A stretch of DNA of 36,921 bases from Candidatus Melainabacteria bacterium (GTDB lineage: Bacteria; Cyanobacteriota; Vampirovibrionia; Obscuribacterales; Obscuribacteraceae). Position 1 is the first letter of the stretch; every line of letters begins with the position of its first letter. The notes beneath the pieces are model-generated. The model was not told the DNA's origin, ran no database searches, and was given only the letters and a program-made list of their open reading frames with translations. The DNA is taken from the NCBI GenBank assembly GCA_003153555.1, contig PLZS01000049.1:1-36921 (forward strand), given 5' to 3'. This document shows, one piece after another, positions 7,172 to 15,332 of the stretch. The position numbers and the translations under genes were made by a program.

Positions 7172-8224
7172 CTAACGGAGATATTTATCGAGGAGCTGGC
7201 GCACTTCTTCCTTGCTTGGCAGAGAACCAACTGCGCTTAGATGTCTAGTGGCCAAGGCACCGACAGCGTTGGCAAATGTAGCAATCTCTAGCCAATCTTT
7301 GGTCGGCAATGAGGACAAAGATTTGGCAAACACTTGTCGCTCGCTGAGGCAATGCAGGATGGCAGCAATATAGGCGTCACCGGCACCAATTGACGAAACT
7401 GATTCGACTGAAAAAGGCGGGCTGTACAATGCAGTTTGGTCAGTAACAACGGCAGAGCCATGTGGTCCAAAAGTGATTAGAAGAGCGGTAGGCTGGTGCT
7501 CTTTCATAAAGGCATCAATTGCTAATCGCAAGTCTTCAACAATTGGATCGGACAGAGCAAAATTTGCCTGCTCTAAACGCGACAAATAATCAGCTCTCGA
7601 ATCTTTCGCCAATCCAGTCCAAAACAGTAGTTCGGACAAATTGATTTTGATAATGTCTGCCAGCATCATAGCCTTTCGGGCATCATCGATTGATTCATGG
7701 CTATCGGTTGGAAAGCTGGCATCGAATGAGACAAGAACTGATTGTGCTTTGGCCATCTCTAGAGCCGCTAGAACAGCTGTTTTGCGAGGTTCAACAGTGA
7801 GAGAAATACCTGTCGCATGAACAGACGCAGCCCGATTGAAGACATCATATGTAATATCATCCTCACAGAGCATGATTGCTGCATTGGGCTTTGGCCAGTT
7901 GTAGTAAATCGCTTCGTCATGCGCATCTCGAATGCCATAGCACTGAGCGGTCGGATAACGTGTATCAACAAAGAGAAAATCTAAATCAACTTTTTCGGCA
8001 ATCAGTTTGGAACGCACCAAATCAGCGTGCAAATCAGTGCCTATCTTCGCAACTAGTCTGGCTGGGCTTCCTAACCGGGAAACCGCTACGGAAACATTAG
8101 TGGCGTTACCACCCAGAGATCGATGAAAATTCGTTGCTTCGGCAAAACCAAGACCGGTATCCATTGAGATCCAATCCACGACGATCTCGCCTATGGTTAT
8201 GACAACGTTGTTTTCCAGTTTCAA
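7172..8224 (-). CDS. PfkB-family carbohydrate kinase (fructokinase-like)
   Basis: A 350-residue sugar kinase of the PfkB/ribokinase family, which phosphorylates a sugar using ATP in the cytosol. Both family signatures are present: GGNATNVSVAVSRLG at residues 38-52 and the C-terminal SIGAGDAYIAA with the catalytic base Asp283 in GAGD. ITFGPHGSAVV supplies the nucleotide-binding loop. Overall pattern is closest to fructokinases, but the substrate cannot be fixed. The apparent start is TTG at 8224; the next ATG would remove the first beta strand. It lies 110 bp downstream of the SCP2-like gene on the same strand and may be cotranscribed with it and the alcohol dehydrogenase. Confidence 0.88.
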   Translation of the reverse strand: MKLENNVVITIGEIVVDWISMDTGLGFAEATNFHRSLGGNATNVSVAVSRLGSPARLVAKIGTDLHADLVRSKLIAEKVDLDFLFVDTRYPTAQCYGIRDAHDEAIYYNWPKPNAAIMLCEDDITYDVFNRAASVHATGISLTVEPRKTAVLAALEMAKAQSVLVSFDASFPTDSHESIDDARKAMMLADIIKINLSELLFWTGLAKDSRADYLSRLEQANFALSDPIVEDLRLAIDAFMKEHQPTALLITFGPHGSAVVTDQTALYSPPFSVESVSSIGAGDAYIAAILHCLSERQVFAKSLSSLPTKDWLEIATFANAVGALATRHLSAVGSLPSKEEVRQLLDKYLR

Positions 8225-8334
8225 AAGCGCACTACCAGGCTAGTTTCCTGCATCTTCCGTGGTACCACTTGCTCACTGACAATAGCAAGAGCGCGAAAAC
8301 ATTTTGTGCTGCTCCAGCAGCGGCTCAATACTAC

Positions 8335-8751
8335 TTATGTAGGAGCAACAGCATTCTTGCTATGTTTTTGGTAAATTTCAGGATATAACTCAAAGGCAGG
8401 TTTAATCACAGGAAGGAGTGCCAAGGCTCTATTCACTGGTCCTTTGGAAACAATTTTCCCAGTTAAAATCGCCACAGGCACGCTGATTTTGCCGAGCCAA
8501 AATTCATGCGCCACATCGGACTTCATGAACATTTCAACGATTGGCTTTATCGAACAATCACCTGTGTAGACCTTCATTTCCGTACTGTCGCTGCAATCAA
8601 CAGTAATGCGACCGTCTGGTTCTCTGTAGTGAAATTGAACAATCATTTTAGACTGCAACAGTTGAGGACCCATCTCATGAGTTTTGCCAATCGCTGCCCA
8701 TAGCTCAGCCATGATTTGATTTAACTCTTCACTGCTCGCGTAAACTGGCAT
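8335..8751 (-). CDS. SCP2 sterol-carrier-like domain protein
   Basis: A 138-residue single-domain protein resembling the SCP2 sterol-transfer family: an initial helix, then strands KMIVQFHYREPDGRITVDCS and MKVYTGDCSIKPIVEMFMKSD, followed by AHEFWLGKISVPVAILTGKI and a helical end. SCP2 folds bind lipids or other hydrophobic ligands; the partner here is unknown. Its ATG overlaps the stop of the alcohol dehydrogenase by one nucleotide (TAATG), indicating translational coupling, so the two probably work on related substrates. There is no signal peptide. Family assignment is by pattern and moderately sure. Confidence 0.72.
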   Translation of the reverse strand: MPVYASSEELNQIMAELWAAIGKTHEMGPQLLQSKMIVQFHYREPDGRITVDCSDSTEMKVYTGDCSIKPIVEMFMKSDVAHEFWLGKISVPVAILTGKIVSKGPVNRALALLPVIKPAFELYPEIYQKHSKNAVAPT

Positions 8752-9905
8752 TAATAAGCCCTCTCGTAAATCCCAATAATATCTTGCACCGAGCTTTCCT
8801 TCGGATTGAACATTATTGCAGGATCGGTGCTCGCCAAAAAGGCCAGTTCGTCCAATTGAGCCTTGTTTAGAACCGGAATTCCGCAGTCGCGTAACCGGCT
8901 CGGCAATCCAACTTTGGCTGAGATCTCTTCCACAGCCTTGATCAACGCGCTAGCCGCATCGTTGTCATTGGCACTTTTTGAAAATCCCAAATGTCTACTT
9001 ATTAAAGCGTAGCGATAGGAGATTGTATCCAAATTGAAATTCATGCAATGTGGCAGAAGAATTGAGTTTGTCAAACCGTGATGGGTACCAAAAGTAGCGC
9101 CTGTTGCATGCGCCAGAGCATGTACGATGCCGACACCTGAGTTAGTAAAAGCAACACCGGCCATTGCACTTGCGATCAAGGTGGCTGAACGAGCTTCCAA
9201 GTCGTCACCATGGGCAGTGGCACGAGGAAGATTGTCGAATAACATTCTCAATGCTTCCAAACAAAGCGCATCCGTGAAACTAGAACTGCTGATTACGGCT
9301 GAAAATGACTCGATTGCGTGAGTGATAGCATCCAAGCCAGTTGCGGCAGTCAGGCGTGGTGGCAAAGAAACGAGCAACGTAGGGTCGAGAATGGCTGCAT
9401 CAGGAGCCAGAAATCGGCTACCGAAAAGCAGTTTCTTACCTTCCTTATGATCTTTGACCATAGCCACCATCGAGACTTCAGAACCGGTTCCAGCTGTGGT
9501 GGGAATGGCGATTATCGGTCCGAGCCGATCGGCAAGATTGTTCAGTCCTTGATAGTCAAGTAGTTCACCGCCCAGTGACAGGCAGATGTTTACGACCTTA
9601 GCCGTGTCTAGAACAGACCCTCCGCCGATGGCCAGCACGCAATTTGCGCCAAACTGACGCGCCAAAACGGCAGCCTTGTTGACGGTGTCGACATCGGAAT
9701 CTGACGGAACATCAGTAAATAGACAATACGAGTTCTCTTCAAAGGCACCCAAAATCGGCTTCAAGATGCCAGTTTTCATCAGTATTTCATCGGTAACGAT
9801 GAATGTTTTGGTGGCGCCAAAGTCCTTGGCAACTTCAGCTGCCGTCCAGGACGTGCATTCGCCAAAAGTGACTTTTGTCGGTGAATGAAAAACAAAGGGA
9901 TTCAT
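8751..9905 (-). CDS. Iron-containing alcohol dehydrogenase
   Basis: A 384-residue NAD(P)-dependent group III alcohol dehydrogenase. Seen: the nucleotide-binding GGGSVLDTAK (residues 94-103), PTTAGTGSEVS, and metal ligands Asp192 and His196 in LDAITHAIESF, His262 in VHALAH and His276 in THHGLTN. This set matches the iron-binding residues of FucO-type enzymes. Substrate cannot be deduced; family members act on short alcohols, lactaldehyde, butanol or 4-hydroxybutyrate. The start at ATG 9905 fits the family N-terminus (NPFVFHSPTKVTFG); the frame extends upstream to 10001, which would add 32 untypical residues. First gene of a probable three-gene unit with the SCP2-like protein and PfkB kinase. 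Confidence 0.92.
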   Translation of the reverse strand: MNPFVFHSPTKVTFGECTSWTAAEVAKDFGATKTFIVTDEILMKTGILKPILGAFEENSYCLFTDVPSDSDVDTVNKAAVLARQFGANCVLAIGGGSVLDTAKVVNICLSLGGELLDYQGLNNLADRLGPIIAIPTTAGTGSEVSMVAMVKDHKEGKKLLFGSRFLAPDAAILDPTLLVSLPPRLTAATGLDAITHAIESFSAVISSSSFTDALCLEALRMLFDNLPRATAHGDDLEARSATLIASAMAGVAFTNSGVGIVHALAHATGATFGTHHGLTNSILLPHCMNFNLDTISYRYALISRHLGFSKSANDNDAASALIKAVEEISAKVGLPSRLRDCGIPVLNKAQLDELAFLASTDPAIMFNPKESSVQDIIGIYERAY

Positions 9906-10126
9906 GGTGGTTCTCTGCAAGTTGATATGCAATATCTCTTGCATAGCCTTCAGGCTAGCTTCAAAAGGAGGCAGTGGGCTTTGCAAGAATGATTCTTTCA
10001 ATTAGAACACGAACATGTCGAAGATAACAAATTCTTCATTGGCTTTGCATCCCGGTTAGGATCGCCTTAGAAGCTCGTTAGACGTATTTGGAACTAGCTT
10101 TCACGTGTTAGATTGGGCAAACTTCC

Positions 10127-10156
10127 TTGACCTCAGACCTGCATTTCTACTACTAT
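10127..10156 (+). promoter_or_regulatory. Possible promoter of the LptD-like gene
   Basis: TTGACC and TACTAT separated by 18 bp, about 140 bp before the ATG at 10300. The -35 match is good, the -10 match is modest (4 of 6). Confidence 0.3.
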
Positions 10157-10269
10157 TGACTGAATTATTGACATCCAACCGGCGTTTATGGAATTTCAGA
10201 GTACCGAGCACTTCACAAAATAGTACCGAGATTACCGAGAAGATCACTGAGATTAGTAGTCGGAACGAA

Positions 10270-10294
10270 CCCCTTAAGGGGCTAGAACAAGGGG
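10270..10294 (+). promoter_or_regulatory. Leader palindrome able to mask the ribosome site
   Basis: CCCCTTAAGGGG (10270-10281) is a perfect palindrome. Its CCCCTT arm is also complementary to the AAGGGG ribosome site at 10289-10294, so two alternative pairings are possible, one hiding the ribosome site. This is an inference from base complementarity only. Confidence 0.35.
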
Positions 10295-10299
10295 ACAAA

Positions 10300-12324
10300 A
10301 TGGCATTTAAGCCAGGACACACCGCTCAGAAAAGCCTTTATCTAGCTTTAAGTTTGGTCTTAGGCCTGCAATCAACTTGTTGTTATCAAGCGCTGGCCCA
10401 GGCGACCGGACCGACCGGAACTATGCTTTTGCCGATGACGCCCAAGTTAGACATTGCCAAACCCAAACCTGCGACACCAAAAGTAGTGCCCACAGAAGCT
10501 GGGGATATCACCGAAAGTGAAGAGCTTTTGCCCATGCCTGGCGGCCCGGAGCCGCTCGCTAAAGAAAACGCTTCCGCTGACCCAACAGCTGCAGCCGCGA
10601 AACAAGCTTCAGCATCAGCTGCACCTCCAGATGACAGCGCAGATGCCATCGCTGATGATACTACCCTGAAGGGTACCGTCCAAATAGTTGCCGATGACAC
10701 AGAATATGACCAGGAAAAGAATACTTTCTTGGGCACCGGTAACGCTGTCGCAATCATTGCTGGACAGAATTCTAAACTCGAAGCCGACATGATCCTCTAC
10801 GATCAAAATGATCAAACGATGGACGCACGCGGTAACGTTCGGATTTATAGAAGCGGACAACTGACTACAGGCAGCGCTTTCAAATTCCATGTGACTTCAG
10901 ACGAATATTTGATCACCAAGCCTGACACTGAAATACAAGGTTCGCTTGTTGTCGCGCGCGTGGCTGAAGGAACAAAGACGGGTCTAACCTTTAAAAACGG
11001 CACCATGACCCCGCCAAAGCCTTTTTACATGCAGCGAAACGCGATGTATGGTCCGATCAGTTATCGCGATGAAACTGCGCTAAAAATGCAGCATCCTGAC
11101 GCGTATCTGAATGGTAAACAGCACTTTGTGTTTAAAGCAAACAAGATTGTTTATGAGCGATACAAAGAAGAAGGCAACCTCACCATGTTTGGTGCACGGA
11201 TGGTATTCAATAATTTCAGTATACCTCTCGGTAAACTGATTGCTACCACTGGTGGTGAGACACGAGTGACGATGCCGGTCACACCATATATAGGCAACAA
11301 TATGCAGTCAGGTGGTGTCAATGTTGGACCTAAATTCAACACCGGTATTGGTAAAGACGGGGTATTGTCCTGGTCACCTATGATTCAGTATGGTGGCAAA
11401 CAGGTCGGACAAACAGCGGCGACTGACCCTAACAACGGCAAAATTGGTCTGGGCGGTCAAGTCTCATTTACAAACGATAGATTCACCAGCCATATTGCTT
11501 ATGGCACCGTTAGCAATTTATTGGTCGCTGATTTTAAAACTAGACTCTACAAAAACATTCGATTGCAGTCAGGTATCAACCGCTACTTGAATGACGGACT
11601 GTATGGCTACAGAAGAGCGCGGGCTATAGCTGAAGTTGTTGACAATCACACGTTCAACAAAATTCCATTTGTTCAGAACGTAAACTTCCGCACAGCTGCT
11701 GGAATTGCACAAGACAATCCGCAGCTAATCAACCAAAGTGGTACTGCTTACGCCAACCTGTTTGGTTCAGCGGCGCAAACAAAGACTGTGATGACCACAG
11801 CAATGAGAGTGTCGGAGCAAGTGACAGCAACTACTCATCCTCTTTTTGTTGTAGGAGACGATAAGTATGGTCTGAAGTCTTACATCTATGGTGGTACCGG
11901 AGTCAGTGCTTACTCTACGGGTAATGCACGCCTGATGACTCAAGCAGGTCCTGTATTGGACGCGCACTTAAACAAAGTGCGATTGCAAGCTGGATATACT
12001 CAATCTGCTGTTAAGGGATCATCTCCATTTGTCTTTGACCAATTTATTCAAGGCTCGAGATCTACTTATGTTTCCGGCGACGTTAAAGCCAGTAAATTCG
12101 TCACTCTCGGTGGCACGCTAGGCTATAATCTCGATGCAAAAATGTCATACGCCAAAACGGTCACAGCAGCAATTGGACCGGACGATTGTAAACTAATTTT
12201 GTCACGGGACATGGTGCGAGGCACTAATCGTTTTGGATTCGATATGCTTTATGGCTCAAAGATTCCATTCAACAAACTAGTTCTGAAAGGCAATCCCGAC
12301 CAGGGTCAACAGGGTGGCATTTAA
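10300..12324 (+). CDS. LptD/OstA-like outer-membrane protein
   Basis: A 674-residue secreted protein. It starts at ATG 10300, preceded by AAGGGG, with a signal peptide (hydrophobic stretch SLYLALSLVLGLQ ending near ALAQA, residue 35). After a low-complexity Ala/Pro linker comes an OstA/LptA-like jellyroll, about residues 120-215 (GTVQIVADDTEYDQ, GNAVAIIAGQNSKLEADM, DARGNVRIY). The remaining 400 or so residues are rich in alternating short strands typical of an outer-membrane beta-barrel. The arrangement matches LptD, which inserts LPS into the outer leaflet, though it is somewhat short and lacks the Cys pairs used for disulfides in E. coli LptD. The ATG of the ROK kinase follows its stop without a gap. 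Confidence 0.7.
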   Translation: MAFKPGHTAQKSLYLALSLVLGLQSTCCYQALAQATGPTGTMLLPMTPKLDIAKPKPATPKVVPTEAGDITESEELLPMPGGPEPLAKENASADPTAAAAKQASASAAPPDDSADAIADDTTLKGTVQIVADDTEYDQEKNTFLGTGNAVAIIAGQNSKLEADMILYDQNDQTMDARGNVRIYRSGQLTTGSAFKFHVTSDEYLITKPDTEIQGSLVVARVAEGTKTGLTFKNGTMTPPKPFYMQRNAMYGPISYRDETALKMQHPDAYLNGKQHFVFKANKIVYERYKEEGNLTMFGARMVFNNFSIPLGKLIATTGGETRVTMPVTPYIGNNMQSGGVNVGPKFNTGIGKDGVLSWSPMIQYGGKQVGQTAATDPNNGKIGLGGQVSFTNDRFTSHIAYGTVSNLLVADFKTRLYKNIRLQSGINRYLNDGLYGYRRARAIAEVVDNHTFNKIPFVQNVNFRTAAGIAQDNPQLINQSGTAYANLFGSAAQTKTVMTTAMRVSEQVTATTHPLFVVGDDKYGLKSYIYGGTGVSAYSTGNARLMTQAGPVLDAHLNKVRLQAGYTQSAVKGSSPFVFDQFIQGSRSTYVSGDVKASKFVTLGGTLGYNLDAKMSYAKTVTAAIGPDDCKLILSRDMVRGTNRFGFDMLYGSKIPFNKLVLKGNPDQGQQGGI

Positions 12325-13329
12325 ATGAATCCAGCGGAAAGTGCTAGTGGTCAAACGCTAGACTCAATGCTGAAAAAAAAGATGCCGGCCTTGGGCATCG
12401 ATCTTGGTGGCACCAAACTTAGTGCCGCTGTAGTCTCAGACTTCAAAGTTATATCCGAACCACGGACGGTGCCAACACCTCATGGTGCAGACAACATCGT
12501 CAGCGCGATTGTGGATTTGATCAAGAGTTTTCAAAACGAACATGTGCTTGCAGGCGCCGGTATTGCCACAGCTGGCGTGGTTGATCCCACAACTGGCAAC
12601 ATCCTCGGCTCGACTGGCAACTTGCCGGGCTGGGAAGGCACTCCGCTAAAGACGCTGATCGAGAGCCGCACGATGCTGCCGATTCAAGTCGATAACGATG
12701 CCAACGCCGCTGCCTATGGCGACACGCTAGCAATGAGAATGGAAGACAAAGAGTGCGTGATCGGAGTCACACTTGGAACAGGTATCGGCACGGGCATCAT
12801 AATGCGAGGCAAGGTGTACAGAGGAGCTCACCTGGCTGCGGCAGAAGGTGGACACATGCGCATTTCGCTAGGCAATCAACGTTTTTGCACTTGTGGATTG
12901 TTCGATTGCTGGGAGGAATATGGTTCAGGACGCGGTCTTGTAGCGACCACAAAGGAGCTTTTGCCCGGCGTCACTAGCGCTCAAAGCGAATTAGCCAACC
13001 ACGTGGAATTTCTCACAACACGAATGATTACAGCTGCCGCCGACAACGGCGACATTATCGCTCAGAAAGGCATGAACATTTGGCACCAGCACTTAGCTGC
13101 TGGCATCGCCAGCTTAGCCCACATCCTAGATCCAGAATGCTTCATCATAAGCGGCGGATTGAGCAGTGTGGTAGATTTTGAATTATTGAGAGAAATGGTA
13201 ATAGATAGATGTATGCCGCGCTATGCAGAATCTGTTCAAATTCTTCACTCTGAGCTTGGTATCTACGCGGGAATAATTGGCGCGGCTCATGAAGTGCTTA
13301 CGCACATAAGCAAGCCGCCTGCGGCGTAA
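12325..13329 (+). CDS. ROK-family glucokinase-like sugar kinase
   Basis: A 334-residue ROK protein, most likely a cytosolic glucokinase phosphorylating glucose with ATP. Seen: the phosphate-binding GIDLGGTK (residues 24-31), the catalytic NDANA with Asp125, VTLGTGIGTG for nucleotide binding, and the ROK zinc site made of His177 in EGGHMRI and Cys188, Cys190 and Cys195 in CTCGLFDCWEE. There is no N-terminal helix-turn-helix, so it is an enzyme rather than a ROK repressor. The start ATG directly abuts the stop of the LptD-like gene (TAAATG), with GGGTGG upstream, implying coupled translation. The gene ends within a short GC hairpin (GCCGCCTGCGGC). Confidence 0.9.
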   Translation: MNPAESASGQTLDSMLKKKMPALGIDLGGTKLSAAVVSDFKVISEPRTVPTPHGADNIVSAIVDLIKSFQNEHVLAGAGIATAGVVDPTTGNILGSTGNLPGWEGTPLKTLIESRTMLPIQVDNDANAAAYGDTLAMRMEDKECVIGVTLGTGIGTGIIMRGKVYRGAHLAAAEGGHMRISLGNQRFCTCGLFDCWEEYGSGRGLVATTKELLPGVTSAQSELANHVEFLTTRMITAAADNGDIIAQKGMNIWHQHLAAGIASLAHILDPECFIISGGLSSVVDFELLREMVIDRCMPRYAESVQILHSELGIYAGIIGAAHEVLTHISKPPAA

Positions 13330-13383
13330 ACAATGCTCACTAAATCAAGCTGAATCCTCAAGCATCAATAGCAACAGCCAGCA

Positions 13384-13569
13384 CTACAAGTTACGCGTAT
13401 AATCGGTGTCGGAATCAGAATCACCGAATAGGTCGCGCTCGAACACTTTGTAAAATACGTATATCAGAATGGAGCCGAGGACCACCATGACCGAGCAAAC
13501 GATCACAGAGGGTTGGTGAAAGAAGCCGATCACGTGACCGGCGACCCAAATAAGGTGCATTAAGTGCAT
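13384..13569 (-). CDS. Tiny single-TM protein, family member B
   Basis: A 61-residue protein from ATG 13569 (GGA about 8 nt upstream; an ATG at 13560 is also possible). It has a hydrophobic segment of about 23 residues (VIVCSVMVVLGSILIYVF), then KVFERDLF and an acidic tail GDSDSDTDYTRNL. The IYVFYKVFERDLF end matches VYIFFRLFESDLF of the 47-residue protein at 6903-7046, so they are probably paralogues. The frame stays open upstream to 13683, but that extension lacks a ribosome site and overlaps another small frame. Function unknown; predicted single-pass inner-membrane protein. Confidence 0.6.
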   Translation of the reverse strand: MHLMHLIWVAGHVIGFFHQPSVIVCSVMVVLGSILIYVFYKVFERDLFGDSDSDTDYTRNL

Positions 13570-13606
13570 AGAGATTCCATCAGGGGGTGTTAGACACCTC
13601 AATGTA

Positions 13607-13762
13607 TCACTTGATAGACAGGGCACATATGGTGTAAATCCCACGTAAAGCCGAGTGAGCGCGCTCTCTTTGTCCCGCGCCATTCTGAATCAACCTGCGG
13701 CGCTGCAATAGATCGTCAGGTTCAAAGGCAAATTCAGCTACCCAAGTAATTGACTCATTCAT
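13607..13762 (-). CDS. Possible 51-residue small protein
   Basis: A short frame with a well-placed GGGAG ribosome site 7 nt before its ATG, starting MNESITWVAEFAFEPDDLL and continuing with a basic QRRR stretch. It ends 37 nt before the tiny TM gene, so the two could be one transcript. No family is recognised and no membrane segment or signal peptide is seen. It overlaps the non-preferred upstream extension of the neighbouring frame. Support is only the ribosome site and position. Confidence 0.4.
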   Translation of the reverse strand: MNESITWVAEFAFEPDDLLQRRRLIQNGAGQRERAHSALRGIYTICALSIK

Positions 13763-13811
13763 TGATAATCTCCCGTGTCACAGTCAAGTATTTCCAACCG
13801 CTGGTCGCAAT

Positions 13812-13840
13812 TTGCTTGGACACTTTGAATCAGGCATAAT
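13812..13840 (+). promoter_or_regulatory. Probable promoter of the MFS gene
   Basis: TTGCTT and CATAAT with a 17-bp spacer, placing the transcript start near 13847. This favours ATG 13868 over GTG 13856 as the start of the transporter, because GTG would leave almost no leader. Confidence 0.5.
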
Positions 13841-13867
13841 GCAGCTTACATTTTTGTGACAAGAGCA

Positions 13868-15175
13868 ATGGAGCAAGAAAGCGATCGCATAGAAACAGCC
13901 CAATGGCACGTACTATTGGCGACTTGGCTTGGAACGTTATTTGATGGCATGGATGCTTCAATTTACGTCCTCACACTTTATCCATCATTGTCAGAGCTGT
14001 TAAATACAACTTCGCATAGCACCATCGGTGGTATCGGTGCAATTGTCATGGCTGTCTTTATGTTTGGTTGGGCATCTGGTGCGGTAGGCTTCGGGCTGTT
14101 GGCCGATTACATCGGCCGTACAAAAACACTGATTATGACGGTGCTAGTTTATGCCCTTTGCACCGGATTATGCGCTACCAGTCATTCGTGGCAAGAGCTT
14201 GCATTTTACAGGTTCTTGGTCGGTTGCGGCATTGGTGGCGAAATTTCAATTGGTGGTGTCATGCTTGCTGAAAGTTGGCGCGGCAAATCAAGGTTCCATG
14301 CAACTGGCGTATTGCAATCAGCTTTTTCTTCCGGCTTTCTTTTGTTGGCGGCAATCAACCTTGCAATCGGGCATCTCGGATGGCGCTACTTGTATGTAGT
14401 AGGTGTTGTGCCGGCGATCTTAGCCATTTACATTCGTCTTAAGTTGAAAGAACCAGAAGATGCAGCAGCAGTGCAAAAGCAGCGCGCCCTTTGGCGCAAA
14501 CAGGAGAAACACACGCTTTCTAATGAGCAATCTTCATTCTTGCGACTGCCATTCCTTGAACTTTTCACTGCCAAGTATCTGGCAAAGACATTGACTGTCG
14601 TGGCTCTTGCATCTACGGTTTGCATCGGAAATTATGCAGTGGTGTCATGGATACCAGCCTGGATAAATCAATTGACCGGTACGGCGGCTGTTCAAGAGCG
14701 CAGTTATGCTGTGCTCAGCCAAAATCTCGGCTCAATACTAGCTGCGCTATCAGGCGGGATGACGGTGATTTTGTTGGGCAGAGCCTGGGCATTTCGCATT
14801 GCCTTCATCGGCTCTCTTTTATCATGTATAGCGATGTTTTTAACGACGAAAACTTTTGGTCCTGCACTTTTAGCCTGGAGTTTTGTTGCCGGATTCTTTG
14901 TAATTGCACCATATACATATCTATTCATCTACGTGCCGGAACTTTTTGACACGCGCCTGCGTGCTACTGCATTTGGTTTGAGCATCCAGTTCGGTCGCGT
15001 ATTTGCCGGCTTGGCTGCCATTTTAGGAGGGCAACTAATTGGCCTGTTCGGAGGTTCTTACGCAACGGCCGGCGCCTGCGTCTCTCTATTTTTCTTGATT
15101 GGTATTGTCGCTTCGTTCTTTCTGCCGTACTCAGATGGCAGTGTAGCTATCGAGATTTCAGCTACAAAAGAATAG
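13868..15175 (+). CDS. MFS transporter, metabolite:H+ symporter type
   Basis: A 435-residue inner-membrane carrier with about 12 hydrophobic segments. The N-terminal WLGTLFDGMDASIYVLTLYP carries the acidic residue in TM1 typical of the sugar/aromatic-acid symporter branch, and LADYIGRTKTL matches the MFS loop motif GxLxDxxGRR between TM2 and TM3. FLVGCGIGGEISIGGVMLAESW is characteristic of the same branch. The substrate is not predictable; related carriers take up organic acids or sugars with protons. Starts at ATG 13868; GTG at 13856 is the alternative. A divergent region of about 100 bp separates it from the 51-residue frame and contains its probable promoter. Confidence 0.88.
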   Translation: MEQESDRIETAQWHVLLATWLGTLFDGMDASIYVLTLYPSLSELLNTTSHSTIGGIGAIVMAVFMFGWASGAVGFGLLADYIGRTKTLIMTVLVYALCTGLCATSHSWQELAFYRFLVGCGIGGEISIGGVMLAESWRGKSRFHATGVLQSAFSSGFLLLAAINLAIGHLGWRYLYVVGVVPAILAIYIRLKLKEPEDAAAVQKQRALWRKQEKHTLSNEQSSFLRLPFLELFTAKYLAKTLTVVALASTVCIGNYAVVSWIPAWINQLTGTAAVQERSYAVLSQNLGSILAALSGGMTVILLGRAWAFRIAFIGSLLSCIAMFLTTKTFGPALLAWSFVAGFFVIAPYTYLFIYVPELFDTRLRATAFGLSIQFGRVFAGLAAILGGQLIGLFGGSYATAGACVSLFFLIGIVASFFLPYSDGSVAIEISATKE

Positions 15176-15332
15176 CAAGTGAATACCTGACCTCGACCAC
15201 CAGATATGGGGCATGTGTGCCAAGTCCATTGAACCAAGAATCTCGCATTATCAAAAGGTGCAGAAACGACGTGATGTAGGGTCCAAATTCGTGTGGTACA
15301 ATTCGCCGCAATCTCAATTGAGGATTATACAA

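Larger units (their letters stand above)
9906..10299. other. Divergent intergenic region upstream of the LptD-like gene
   Basis: 394 bp between divergent genes with no supported CDS; the plus-strand frame open from 10105 is treated as leader. It holds a possible plus-strand promoter at 10127-10156, three TACCGAG copies (10202, 10224, 10233) and the palindrome CCCCTTAAGGGG at 10270-10281 just before the ribosome site. Confidence 0.5.

Noticed and set aside
15213..15332. N-terminal extension of the DUF4019 gene
   Set aside because: The signal peptide and ribosome site place the start at 15333.
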